Of a stretch of DNA of 64,000 nucleotides, positions 31,496-41,882 are shown piece by piece. Position 1 is the first letter of the stretch, and every line of letters starts with the position of its first letter. The notes beneath the pieces were generated by a model. That model saw only the letters and a program-made list of their open reading frames with translations. It was not told the origin of the DNA and ran no database searches. Made by a program: the position numbers and the translations under genes. This DNA is from Macrocybe gigantea (lineage: Eukaryota; Basidiomycota; Agaricomycetes; Agaricales; Callistosporiaceae). Where the stretch lies: positions 114,817 to 178,816 of the forward strand of contig SJRY01000235.1 in the NCBI GenBank assembly GCA_011319805.1, read 5' to 3'.

Positions 31496-34400
31496 TCACC
31501 GTTCTCGCGGACCGTTATACAGTCTATCGTCGACCCAAGGCCTTGCGCCATGTCGCACGGGCCTTGGCGGGTGCTCAAATTGTAGGCATTTATGGGACTG
31601 TTATAAAAGGCTGAGAGGCAGGAAGCGACAACCAAAGCAATGAAAACAGACTTTCCAGCTTGCAAAAAAGTGGGTATTGGCTGTTCTCGAATCCCGTTGT
31701 CTGACCTGTTCGCGGCGTTTCGGTCGTAGCTGTTTAACCTTTCGTGCATCTGATTCCTTCCAAAACGGGGTTCTGCGGTGAAGGTTGAGGCTCTTCGAGG
31801 TCTAGAACAGCATCGAGCAATGACTAGAAAAGTATATCCAACTTGCAATTATTTGGGGATAATTCAATGAGGCACTGACCTCTTGCTAGAGCCCACAAGA
31901 GGAGGATGGCAATGAGGCCGGCGACAACGGTGACGGGTATAGATATCTGGAGATTCTGAGTATACCATGCCTGAACGTTGCGAAAAGTCAATCGGAAAGC
32001 AGAACAGCATGATTTGAGATAACGGACCTTCGCAGTGTCTAGGAACCCGGCAGATTGACATTTCCCACCGACACACATTCCCCCGTAGCCTGAGAGTAGG
32101 AAGTTCACGAACTGTACACGAATGAAAATGGGTGAAGATACCACAAGGTGATCCGTCAATGAGCAAGGAGTTGAGAAGAATGCATTGATTTGGTTTGCTA
32201 GGGTCTTGGCACGATACCTGACAAGTATTGTCGCCGCGGTTAGGACACGCTTGCTTGAGACCCATAGATGCTCCAATCGTCTGGCATTGCTCTGTGTGAC
32301 GGAGATCGGTAAGAATCTCACATGAAAAGGTGCTATAAGATGCGAACGAGAAACTGAGGTGCACAAGCCGCTTGCACACTTGAGATCATTGCTACCGCAA
32401 CTTTGGCCTTGCGAAAGTAGATCAGTAACCAGAGCACTGTGTTAATCACAGTATCCTCACCATTCGGAGCTACGATATCTGTAGGACATGAAGAAGAATT
32501 TCCAGTACACATTTCCGCCATATCACATCTCGAGTCCCTTGATGGTCGGCATACTTGAGTCGGAGGGGCAAAACTGCATTGAGCAGTGCAGCATGGACTA
32601 CTCTGCGGATCACAAACAGCCCCTGGTTTGAATTTGCATGTACTCGCATCGCAACAAGCCGATTCCATCCCCTTGCCCGGGTCGCAGTCCTCTCCTTTTT
32701 CCACGATCCCATTACCACACATTTGGAGAGAAATTGTTTGTCGATTCGGATCCGGGTCGACAAGGCACGACGTGTTAGTCTTGCCGCCAGTGACGCCTCT
32801 CATGACAGAACCTGACACGGATTATTAGCGATTGGAGCGACTACGATTGCAACCGTAACTTACATATGTTTCCCAAGGTGCAAGGTGAGAATTTTTGTTC
32901 GCCGACTTGAGCGACGGGGCTCATGAGGAACTGCGACTTTGCATCGCAAGTTCCCGTTCCCGTCAACGGACAGCACATGTCTGTGCTTTTACAGTTTTGG
33001 CCGCACTACGATATAAAGGGTCAATGCAGCGTATGATTCTGAAACACTTAAACCTACGTCATGCTTCATTCACCATCCATAAGCCATGTTAATGACACGC
33101 GAATCAGTCAATGAACAGTGCTCACTATAGCCCCGAAATTATGCCCGATTTCATGAGCGACCACCTGCCATTCCGTGCGTCCTGCTGTGGAAACGGCAGT
33201 TCCCGAGACCACCGATGGCGCATTGCCAGTTGCATCTTGTTGGCATCTATGAATGAAACAAAATGTACATGCAGCTTTTATTCAGAGTCGGAGGGGAACA
33301 TACAACGTTGCCAACCAAGCGATTCCCACTTCTGAACCGGTAGGGCAGTTGCTCATGAGGTGCCAAAGGCCAGTGCCATCGTCTCCCTTTGCACCTCTCC
33401 ACTGGGAAAATAAAGAAAGTCTGGTGTCAAGCTCTGCGTCACTGCACGCGACGTTCCATGGGCGGGCTGAATCAGCCGTTGTGGGACAGCTATAGAGGAC
33501 CATATGAGGAAATACGATGCTAGAAGAGAAGAGTACTGACGTAGGATTCTGCACCTGGATCTCAACTATTCCTAGGCTCACGTTGAAAGTTGACTTTACG
33601 AAGAGTCAGTTCTCGCCGCCGCCGCTATAGTTGTGAAAAGTGATACCTTATATAAAGCACTGGCTGTGTTCCAGTTCGTTAGGATCTGTCTCGTGGCATT
33701 ATCCTGAGAGCCGAAGCGAGACGTATAAGTGCAATCCGCCGCGACTCCCATGAAAAGCTAAGAATCTACATGAGACAGAGACATGCGGACAACAGCTGCA
33801 ACCACTGACCACTTTCTGCGTCTTCGAGCACCCATCAGAAGACCCAATCGTGTCAATGAAGCTACGGGCAGGCCAATGAGCCAAAGGATGATTATTTGAT
33901 ATGTTCATATACGGACTTGCTTCTCATTGGACTGTTCCCGGAGCCCACATCATCCCGACGCGATAGCGTCTCGTTCCCAAATAGACCCAAAGGGTTAGCA
34001 TACCAAGGGTTTACTGTGGACCCCCTCCGTAAGATTGAGTTCTGAGCAGGGTCTGTGTTGTAAGGTAATCGGTCGTGACCACATGATGGGCGTTTCTGTG
34101 ACTGAAGAGAGGAACGTTTCGCGACTCGCTCCTCTTCCGGGGTCATGACATCGGAATCGCGCCAGATGACAAGGCCGGAATCGAGTTGATCGATAGAAGG
34201 CGAGACTTCAGGATCGAGCTCTGTTTTGAGGCGCAGGTAATTATCCTTGGTCATGATATGATGGACGACCCCATGTACAGCAAAGGCGCCTTCGAATTCC
34301 GGCGCAATACCCATTTCCACGTCTCCTTGATGATGAACCAGAATCCGTGCCCAACCAAGGTCAGGTGAGGCGGCAGGGGAGATGACACCCGCGGCATCCT

Positions 34401-34893
34401 CTCTCATGCGTGATGAAGAATGTTCGGCGGCGATCACCTCTCCCCAGTAGGCTTTGACAGATTCGCGGAGAAGTGGTTCCGAATGCGTGATGTGAGATTT
34501 ACCATCGGAGCTTGTTGTGTAATAAGTAATGCGGGCAGCAGGATGGACAAGATCCATGTTAGGGCGTAGGTGGAGGTGATAAGTTTCGTTGAAGGTGGAT
34601 ATCATCAATCGGAAGGAATCATCATGACGCAGAGTATTGGAGCTAGCTGGCACGAGTCGTTTGTTAAACGATCCCGTAAAGACATCGGCGCGTCTAGGCA
34701 AAATTTCGAGAGCGAGCGTTGATGGGTTATCCGCTCGCTTCAGTGGTCGTGCGGGGCGCTGTCAGCTGAAAATGGGCGAAGTCGATTTGCGAATACGGAG
34801 ACGCTATTAGTCGCTCGACTTACCAGAAACAGAGGTAGATAATGAAAGACAAACCACCGCGACCAGCGACGAAAAGAAAAAGGGAAGATGCAT
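31496..34893 (-). CDS. Membrane-anchored ADAM-type metalloprotease
   Basis: ADAMs are zinc proteases that shed proteins at the cell surface. The proposed start at 34893 gives MHLPFFFSSLVAVVCLSLST, a clear signal peptide. The prodomain follows (LALEILPRRADVF.., about 34735-33892). The catalytic site reads VVAHEIGHNFGAI at 33165-33126, with the final HD on a 6-nt exon, completing HExxHxxGxxHD. Next is a Cys-rich stretch (CGQNCKSTDMCCPLTG), a disintegrin domain (CGNGIVEKGEDCDPGKG ... CDPQSSPCCTAQC) and a Cys-rich tail. A transmembrane segment (IPVTVVAGLIAILLLWALAR, near 31940-31885) and a basic cytosolic tail ending ..WVDDRLYNGPRER complete it. The first intron's phase does not fit cleanly (strong donor GTAAGT leaves one base over), so the exon 1 join is uncertain. 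Many introns are present. Confidence 0.88.
33058..33063 (-). other. 6-nt microexon (His-Asp) in the ADAM zinc site
   Basis: On the minus strand CATGAC is flanked by ..GAATGAAG and GTAGGT. The introns are 33064-33125 (62 nt) and 33006-33057 (52 nt). It joins ..HEIGHNFGAI to CGQNC and supplies the third zinc-ligand His and the family's following Asp. Without it the zinc site would be incomplete. Confidence 0.75.
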
Positions 34894-35632
34894 GACCAAA
34901 CGAATGACCGCCTGCTTGGGAAAGGAAGTAATTATGCCCAAGAATTGGCTTGGCGTTAGTCAGACACTTGCTGCGGGACTGCAAGCAGCACGGACCTGCG
35001 GTAATAATGAGTAAGGAGGACAGAAAGGAAAGCGCCGACGTCGAAAACGGTGAAGCCTGAGCCAATCGACTCTGCACGTCAACCAAGGATGGTTCCTCTT
35101 GAAGCGACTAATGTGATGTTGCGTAAGCAGTACCTGTGTACTTGGAGACGACTCGGAAGTCGTTGCGATGGCCTGTCAGATTTTGTCAGACCTGGGCAAC
35201 TCGGGTAAAACGTCCGTCTCAGAGATCAATGAATGTTCCACATTTTCTGGCTGTCGAATACCCACTAGGCCGAAGCCGAAGGCTCTTTGATGTACAGTAC
35301 ATCGTACACACGGACCAACAACGTAGCACTCGACGTGGCGATAAGATAAGATGTTGATCAATGAAATTCGGCACTCAGACTGGTTCGCTAAACTCATTCG
35401 ACTCGCTACGGAGTCTCATATCTTTTGACGTATCGTGAATGTGCTCTGTATATCCTGCTTCTTGCTCTATAGATGGTGCCGATAACCCGCATGCTGGAAA
35501 TGAAAGTTAACCCCACGAGTATCGAGCTCTGCTATTGTACACGTGTGTGCTTCATGTCCCCTCCACGCAGATGGCTATAACCAACGCGCTCTTTGATGAC
35601 CTCCCCTTTCGCAGGTCTCAAACACCCGATTC
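34894..35632. other. Intergenic region upstream of ADAM and the BTB gene
   Basis: This stretch separates two divergent genes whose 5' exons are not fully placed, so part of it may be 5' exon sequence. A frame with ATG at 35572 (MAITNALFDDLPF) does not join the BTB frame directly. Confidence 0.35.
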
Positions 35633-36961
35633 GCTGATCCATCTCCAAAATCAATGGTGCATCTATACATCTTTCGCCCGCTGCGCAAGCTGCGCTTCGT
35701 GTATTCTCTGTTCTTCAAAGGATCCAACTCGATCCTGGAAAAACCGGACTCTCTTCTATCGGATTTCCAGAGGAACTCGTCGACGATCCACCCTTCAAGC
35801 TTGCTTTGAACCAAGATGCCAAATTAACAGGCGCCAAATTTGTGCACGACAGTGATTTCTTCAAAATGGATTCCCATGGAGGATTCTGTACCTTTCAAGT
35901 AGAGGACACTCTTTTCAAGGCATTTATTCGCTTTTTTTGCGATTATTTTCAGACAATTGGCTTATTTCCCCCCTTCGCCATTGCTGTGGAAGGTCCATCG
36001 CATCATACTCTGCCGCGAACCATCCGTATTCAAGGACATGTTTACGTTTCCAAAGCAACGGAATGCCGCTGGCGCAGACCCAAATGATTTGCCAATTCGG
36101 CTGTCTGATGGCGTACAGCAGTTCCGCGATTTTATGTGGGCTCTCTACGCGACGTGAGTGACGCTGTTTAATGTCTTTGAGTTCGTTCTGAAATCATGTT
36201 CTTCAAGGCCCAAAGATCTTTACGTTGACTTCCAGTCTTTGGATCGGTTGATCAATATCGCGGAACTGGCGAATAAATACTGCTTCTCGTCTTTTGAGGC
36301 ATGGGCCGTGAATCAGATCCATGTCTTGACAAGAAATCCCAGAGGACCGTTACGCTCTGCTCCCCCCTCCACATGTTCGCGTCTACTTGATATCTCTGCC
36401 CTAACTCATCACGACAAGCTTCATGCACTGGTTTCGCGCCACATCATTTCGCATATACTTTGGCACAACATGCCTTCAGAACTGATACTCACAGTCGCCT
36501 TGAGGCACAATCTACAGATAATCCAGGGCGTCATATACTACATGCAATTAATCGACTTGGAACGGGCGGCTTCGAAAGAGTCAGACCGTGTGCAGATACG
36601 CCTACCTCTTACAATGGAGTTTGGGAAGCGTTTGCGATTTTTCTCAGCACACCATTCCTTGCTTCGTCTTTGGGAGGAATTACGGTCCTCACCGCCCGCT
36701 ATCTTTTCTGGTGGCTGCTTGGCGCATACGGAATGTACCGATTCCTGGCGGAAAATGTGGTTTGAAGCGGGCGATGCTAACGAAGCCACGTCCCATGGAT
36801 CCGCAGATGTGCTCGGTCGACTTAAATCCATGATGATGGCGTTGCGAAAGTCGCTAATAATCTCTCCTTCAGTGACCATGCAGTGCAAACTATCCGCGCT
36901 GGAGGCGCTCAGCAACACAAGAGATACAATTATCCACCAGCTGGTGGACCACTTCTCATGA
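35633..36961 (+). CDS. BTB/POZ-domain protein, 5' end uncertain
   Basis: The BTB fold is recognised from KFVHDSDFFKMDSHGGFCTF, QVEDTLFK, then VHRIILCREPSVFKDMFTFP and LPIRLSDGVQQFRDFMWALY, followed after an intron by DLYVDFQSLDRLINIAELAN and KYCFSSFEAWAVNQI. This arrangement is typical of the many BTB proteins of agaricomycetes, whose partners and roles are mostly unknown. The open frame reaches back to 35633 without an ATG; the first in-frame ATG (35866) lies inside the conserved start of the domain, so a 5' exon is missing. The link from VEDTLFK to VHRII needs a GC-AG intron at 35920-35992. The stop TGA is at 36959-36961. The C-terminal 200 residues show no other domain. Confidence 0.75.
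35920..35992 (+). other. GC-AG intron in the BTB gene (73 nt)
   Basis: The exon ends TTTTCAAG, the intron starts GCATTTATT and ends GCTGTGGAAG before GTCCATCGC. The join makes VEDTLFK-VHRIILC, as expected in BTB proteins. The upstream GT (CAA|GTAGAG) would remove VEDTLFK. Confidence 0.65.
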
Positions 36962-37241
36962 TGTATGTACGATGCCTCCGTTTCTGAAGCAAAAGACTCA
37001 TCTTTTTCAAAACCTGGCATGAATGACCTTTGGGACAGATCGCCACCGTCTATATTACCGACGGAAATCGAAAATGACATAGTTCTTGATCACGAATATA
37101 CATCCATGCTCAAAAATGTACCAATCTGTACATAGATGAATCTAGGAGATTATGGCTTTCCAAATATGGATGAATTCTAAATATGGAAGTCATAGCTTGT
37201 TGGATCGCAAAATTTTCTACCTCCAGTAGATCGCCACGAAA

Positions 37242-39504
37242 ATGTCCAACGATGATGTGACCACAGAAAAGAAGAAGAAAAGATCGAAAAGGACTGGCGA
37301 TGAGAAAGTAGATTCTCCTAACCTTGCTCAAGTGCAGGAGGTCCGCATTAACAGTGAGCCTCCTGGTTAGTCCAAGTCTTCCTGCGCTGCATAAGATACT
37401 AAACATTCATAGAAAAAGATGAGAAGAAAAAGAAGAAGAGGAAAGGTGATGATTTGCCTGGCGAAGGTATATACAGTCGTTCCATCGTGACACCTCCTTA
37501 CGTGTTCTGCAAGGTGCCAGGTCCGGCAAGAGGAGGAAGCGCAAGGACAAATCCGATGACGAACCAAGTTGTGAGCAGATTGCCCAAGTACATGAGAGTA
37601 CAAACGGTTCTGCTCTGAAAAGTAACACAATGGAGATGCAGCATGAAAACCACGCCGACCGCAAAAGTGTGTCCGCCCACTGTTCTGAGGTTGTTGTATT
37701 TGACTCCCATACAGAGAAAAGGAAAACGAAGAACAAGGACGGAGATACAGAACGGTCAGCCGACGACGACAAGTCGGCCAAAAAACGCAAGCGCGATTCG
37801 TGTACGACGAGCGGCGAAACACGCACTACCTCGCCCGAAGCTAACCCTCTTGCCTCTGACGTTGCGCAATATCTCAAAAAACATCAAGTCAAAATAGTGA
37901 ATCCTCCAGATGTCCAACACATAGACCCTTTGATATCGTTTTCCCAACTGGACATCCCAGCAGAACTCAAATCATCGTTCAAAGGATTCAAAGAGCCGAC
38001 GCCGATCCAAGCGTGTACATGGCCTCCAGCATTATATGGGCATGATATAGTTGGGATAGCTGAAACTGGCAGGTCAGTATATCTTTAGCTTCCGGCTGCT
38101 GCTCACCTTTTGATGGTGATCGCAGTGGGAAGACACTGGCATTCGGGATTCCGGCTTTGATGAGACTTGTCACGACACCTATGCAGCATTCGGAGTCGTC
38201 CAAATCATCACCGAGGGTTCTGGTCGTCGCACCAACACGTGAGCTAGCCCTACAGACTCATGATACCCTCTCGGCTCTGGGAGCACCACTTCGTATTGGC
38301 AGCGTTGCCGTGTTCGGAGGAGTCCCCAAGGAACCGCAGGTCAAAATGCTGAAGAAAGCGCGTAAAAGCAAGGAAGGTATTACTACACAGATCATTGTTG
38401 GGACTCCTGGAAGAATTCTGGACCTGGTTCAAGATGGGGATTGTGACCTGAGCAAGTTCGTTCGCGATCTCGTGGTTCTATGTCCGGTCTCTCTGATGAT
38501 TGTCTAGTGTGGACTATCTCGTATTGGACGAAGCAGATAGGATGCTGGACAAGGGATTTGAGAATGATATAACGAAGATTATATCATATACAAAGCCCCT
38601 TGCTGAGCGACAGACAATGATGTGTATGCTTACCCTGCTTGTGGCCTATCTTCCGCTCATGACCGTCCTATTCCCCCTAACAGTCAGCGCTACCTGGCCC
38701 GAATCTGTTAGACGCCTTGCCGGTACATTTCAACGGAATCCTGTTAGGGTCATCGTAGGCAGTGACGATCTGACCGCGAACAGTCGCGTCGAGCAGAGCG
38801 TTGAGGTGTTTGATGATGCTCGGTCAAAGGAGTAAAAGCACCTGAATTCGTAATGCCGTCATGACCTAACAATATTTTGTCAGTTCACGTCTCCTGGCCG
38901 TGCTAAGCGGTTTGAAACACAACAAGCGGTCCACTCCAGAAGACGCGAGGATCTTGGTCTTTGCCTTGTACAAAAAAGAGGCATCAAGGGTAGAGCAAAT
39001 GCTTCGACGGAATGGATATACCGTCGGGGCTTTACACGGGGACATGAGCCAATCCGCTCGCATGGAAGCGTTGGAAAAGTTCAAGGTCGGAACTACCGGC
39101 TTGCTTGTAGCGACGGACGTGGCTGCGAGGGGCCTAGATATTCCAAACGTGGCGGCCGTGATCAATTACACCTTCCCGCTGACGATTGAGGACTATATAC
39201 ACCGGATCGGGCGGACAGGTAAGTCAGCCTTTTCTTGCGGCTTCCCGAGGCGGGACAACCTAATATCCTATTGTTGCCAGGCCGAGGTGGGCGGAGCGGC
39301 AAGTCCATCACGTTCTTCACTGGGGACAACCACGAGCGGTCGCTAGCGGGAGAGTTTGCACGGGTGCTGAGGGAAGGCGGGTTCGATAACGAGGCACTGA
39401 AGAAGTTCCCGATGACGATTAAGAAGAAGGAGCACAGCGTGTATGGGGCTTTCTTCCGAGACGATATACCGATGCCCAAAGGCCCGACGAAGATAGTGTT
39501 CTGA
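37242..39504 (+). CDS. DBP3: Dbp3-type DEAD-box RNA helicase
   Basis: Dbp3 is a nucleolar ATP-dependent RNA helicase for pre-rRNA processing. The start ATG at 37242 opens a Lys-rich N-terminus ([11 protein letters not shown]), typical of nucleolar helicases. Helicase motifs follow in order: [10 protein letters not shown] (Q motif), AETGSGKT (motif I, split by an intron near 38072-38126), PTRELA, TPGR, DEAD ([14 protein letters not shown]), SAT (FSATWP), [28 protein letters not shown] and HRIGRTGR. The intron near 38455-38509 uses donor AA|GTTCGT and yields [13 protein letters not shown]. The C-terminus [17 protein letters not shown] matches Dbp3. The gene is complete. Confidence 0.93.
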
Positions 39505-39698
39505 GCAATAGATAGAATTGTAAAAAATGCGGATGTAGATTGACTCGTTGTCATCAACTTCCACCACGTACTGCGATCTCCGTCAAGGCTGTGGCCGAGT
39601 CTTGAGCGCATCGCCTCCCCCATCTGATCTTCTTTTCTTCTGCCCATCCACTTGCTGTTCTTTCCTTTTTTCTTCACTTCCTGCCCATCTTAGCCAAA

Positions 39699-41527
39699 AT
39701 GATGGGCCTTTTCAGCCAGGCTGGCCAGCATTTCCGTTCCGGAAATGTGGTTAAAGCACGAGGTTCACTCGAAGACGACAAGCCACCTTCCGACAGCGAG
39801 GCAGACGACACTTCTATCCTGTCAGTGACCTATTCACTCTGTCCCTTGCATTCGATGTTGACCAAGTCTCCAGAGATGAAAATGAGGGCTCCATTATTCT
39901 TTCCTTGATCTCCCAGTTGAGGTGCGCGCTTTTGCTTGCCTCGCCCGCAGTCGAGTTGTTGCTAACAGGCGGTTTGCCTCAGAGTCGGAATGGATCTATC
40001 CAAAGTTACATTCCCTACCTTTGTGCTGGAGCCGCGGAGCATGCTGGAAAGGATAACAGATTTTATGTCCCATCCGGATCTCATCTTTGGGCCAGTCTTG
40101 CCTCTTCATCGACTTTCCACAGAAATCTGACTCCATGCGACCTGCAGAGCAGAGCATTGTAATGACCCGAAGAGCGATTTATCAGAGTTCTACAGTATTA
40201 TTTGGCCGGATGGCACATCAAGCCCAAGGGCGTGAAAAAGCCGTGTGTCCACTTTTGCGCTGTTCCTCCTCGCCGAGGCCTTAAAGTCTTGTTCCAGATA
40301 TAATCCCGTCCTTGGTGAATTCTTTCGATGTAGATATGACTACCAAAACAACACCCAGGGATTTTATATCGCGGAACAAGGTGCGCCTCCAGTCGCACCG
40401 CAAAGATCGATGCTGAGCTTCTTCCAAAAGTATCACACCATCCACCTATTTCTGCATTTTTCTATATATCACCTGCGAATCGAGTACGGATTGTCGGCGA
40501 GCTACGTCCAAAGTCTAGATTTCTCGGTAATAGCGTATCAACGACTATGGAGGGCGAGAACCGCATCACTCTTTTGAGTCTTCCTGACGATGGAGGTCCA
40601 TCCCTGTTCCGCCTCTTCACATTCACGCTCACTTCTCACGTCTCTGTGTAATCTTTTCCAGAGTATATTATCACGATGCCTAATATGTATGCTCGAGGCA
40701 TACTGTTTGGAAAAATGGTGTTGGAACTGGGCGACACATGCATGGCCAAAAATGAGAAACTCGGGATAGTCTGCGACTTGGAATTCAAAACCAAGGTATT
40801 TGATTCATATTTTCAAACGTTGTCTATATTGTGTATTCATCCTTTGTCCATCTCAATCAGGGGTTTTTCTCAGGGACTTATAATGCCATTGCAGGGCGGA
40901 TACGCCGGAATTCAGCAGATGTAGGGGAAGTGTCCGGAAGATGGAGCCATGTAATGGACTTCAGGCACACAAAGGTCTGGTTCACAGGGTACTGTACTTC
41001 TTTGTGCTGACACCTTAATTTTAGAGTGGGCAGAAACGGATATTATTTGACGCGAAGAAGGACGGACAGAATGTCTCACCGAAGTGGGTACCCCCAGATG
41101 AGGAGCAGGAACCAAACGAGTCTCGCAGGTAGGGTTCCTCAAACTATCAGCGTTAGTTTTGTGACCGATCTGTCATTCAGATTGTGGAAATATTTAACGG
41201 ATGCCATCGTGAAGAAGGATATGGAAGCTGCAACGGAGGCCAAGTCCGCGGTCGAAGATGCACAGCGTGAACAGCGCAGGCGAATGGAAGAACGGGGCCA
41301 AAAGCATGTTCCCCGGTTCTTCGAGCTCCGAGATGGTCGTTGGGAGCCTAAGCTAATGTACGTCTCGATTCCACAAGTACCTCGTACCCGTGTTGCACGG
41401 TTTCTTCTGCAGCATCCCGCATAACCCGGAAGAGGCCATTCATGCCGTTAAGAATTGGATATTTTCCACACGTCAGGATTGCGGTCATCAACGCCCGATA
41501 TTTGATAATACCTGCAAGATGGAGTAG
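39699..41527 (+). CDS. Oxysterol-binding protein, short Osh/Kes1 type
   Basis: OSBP-related proteins move sterol and PI4P or other lipids between membranes. The start [15 protein letters not shown] is at 39699. The lid and entrance region include [20 protein letters not shown]. Later exons give [13 protein letters not shown] and, across an intron near 40381-40430, the signature [14 protein letters not shown]. The barrel continues with [37 protein letters not shown] and GRWSHVMDF. The C-terminal helices ([36 protein letters not shown]) and a short tail to the stop at 41525-41527 finish it. There is no PH or ankyrin domain, so it is a short-type member (Osh4-7 group). Confidence 0.92.
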
Positions 41528-41882
41528 GTGTGCAGTCGATGGGACCCACCTAATCTCGCATTTTTTTTCGCCCCTGTATTCGATGTAGAGTTGTAACATT
41601 CCGTTTCTGAATGTACATTTGTAGCAATAATGAGGGTATATGTACAGGCCGAGTCGCCCAGGATATGGAAGAGAGTGTGTTGTGAGAGGGAAAGACTATT
41701 TAGGGGAGAGATGCCCAATAATAGGAGAATGCACTAGATGAGTAAAGAGAATATGGAAATAGGCATATGTAAATTATGAAAAAAAATTAGATTGGCTGGT
41801 TGAAGGTTGGCATGCACAGGGAAAAAGAAAGCGGAAAGAGAAATTAGCGGAATCAGGGTGCGGCATGGAGCAAACAACAGTG
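41528..41882. other. Convergent 3' intergenic region, no gene seen
   Basis: This gap holds the 3' flanks of the OSBP gene and the coiled-coil gene. It is A/T-rich and has no coding signal that I can support. Confidence 0.4.

Noticed and set aside
39580..39615. A tRNA-like A-box (GTGGCCGAGTC) near 39590
   Set aside because: No matching B-box or acceptor-stem pairing follows within tRNA range.
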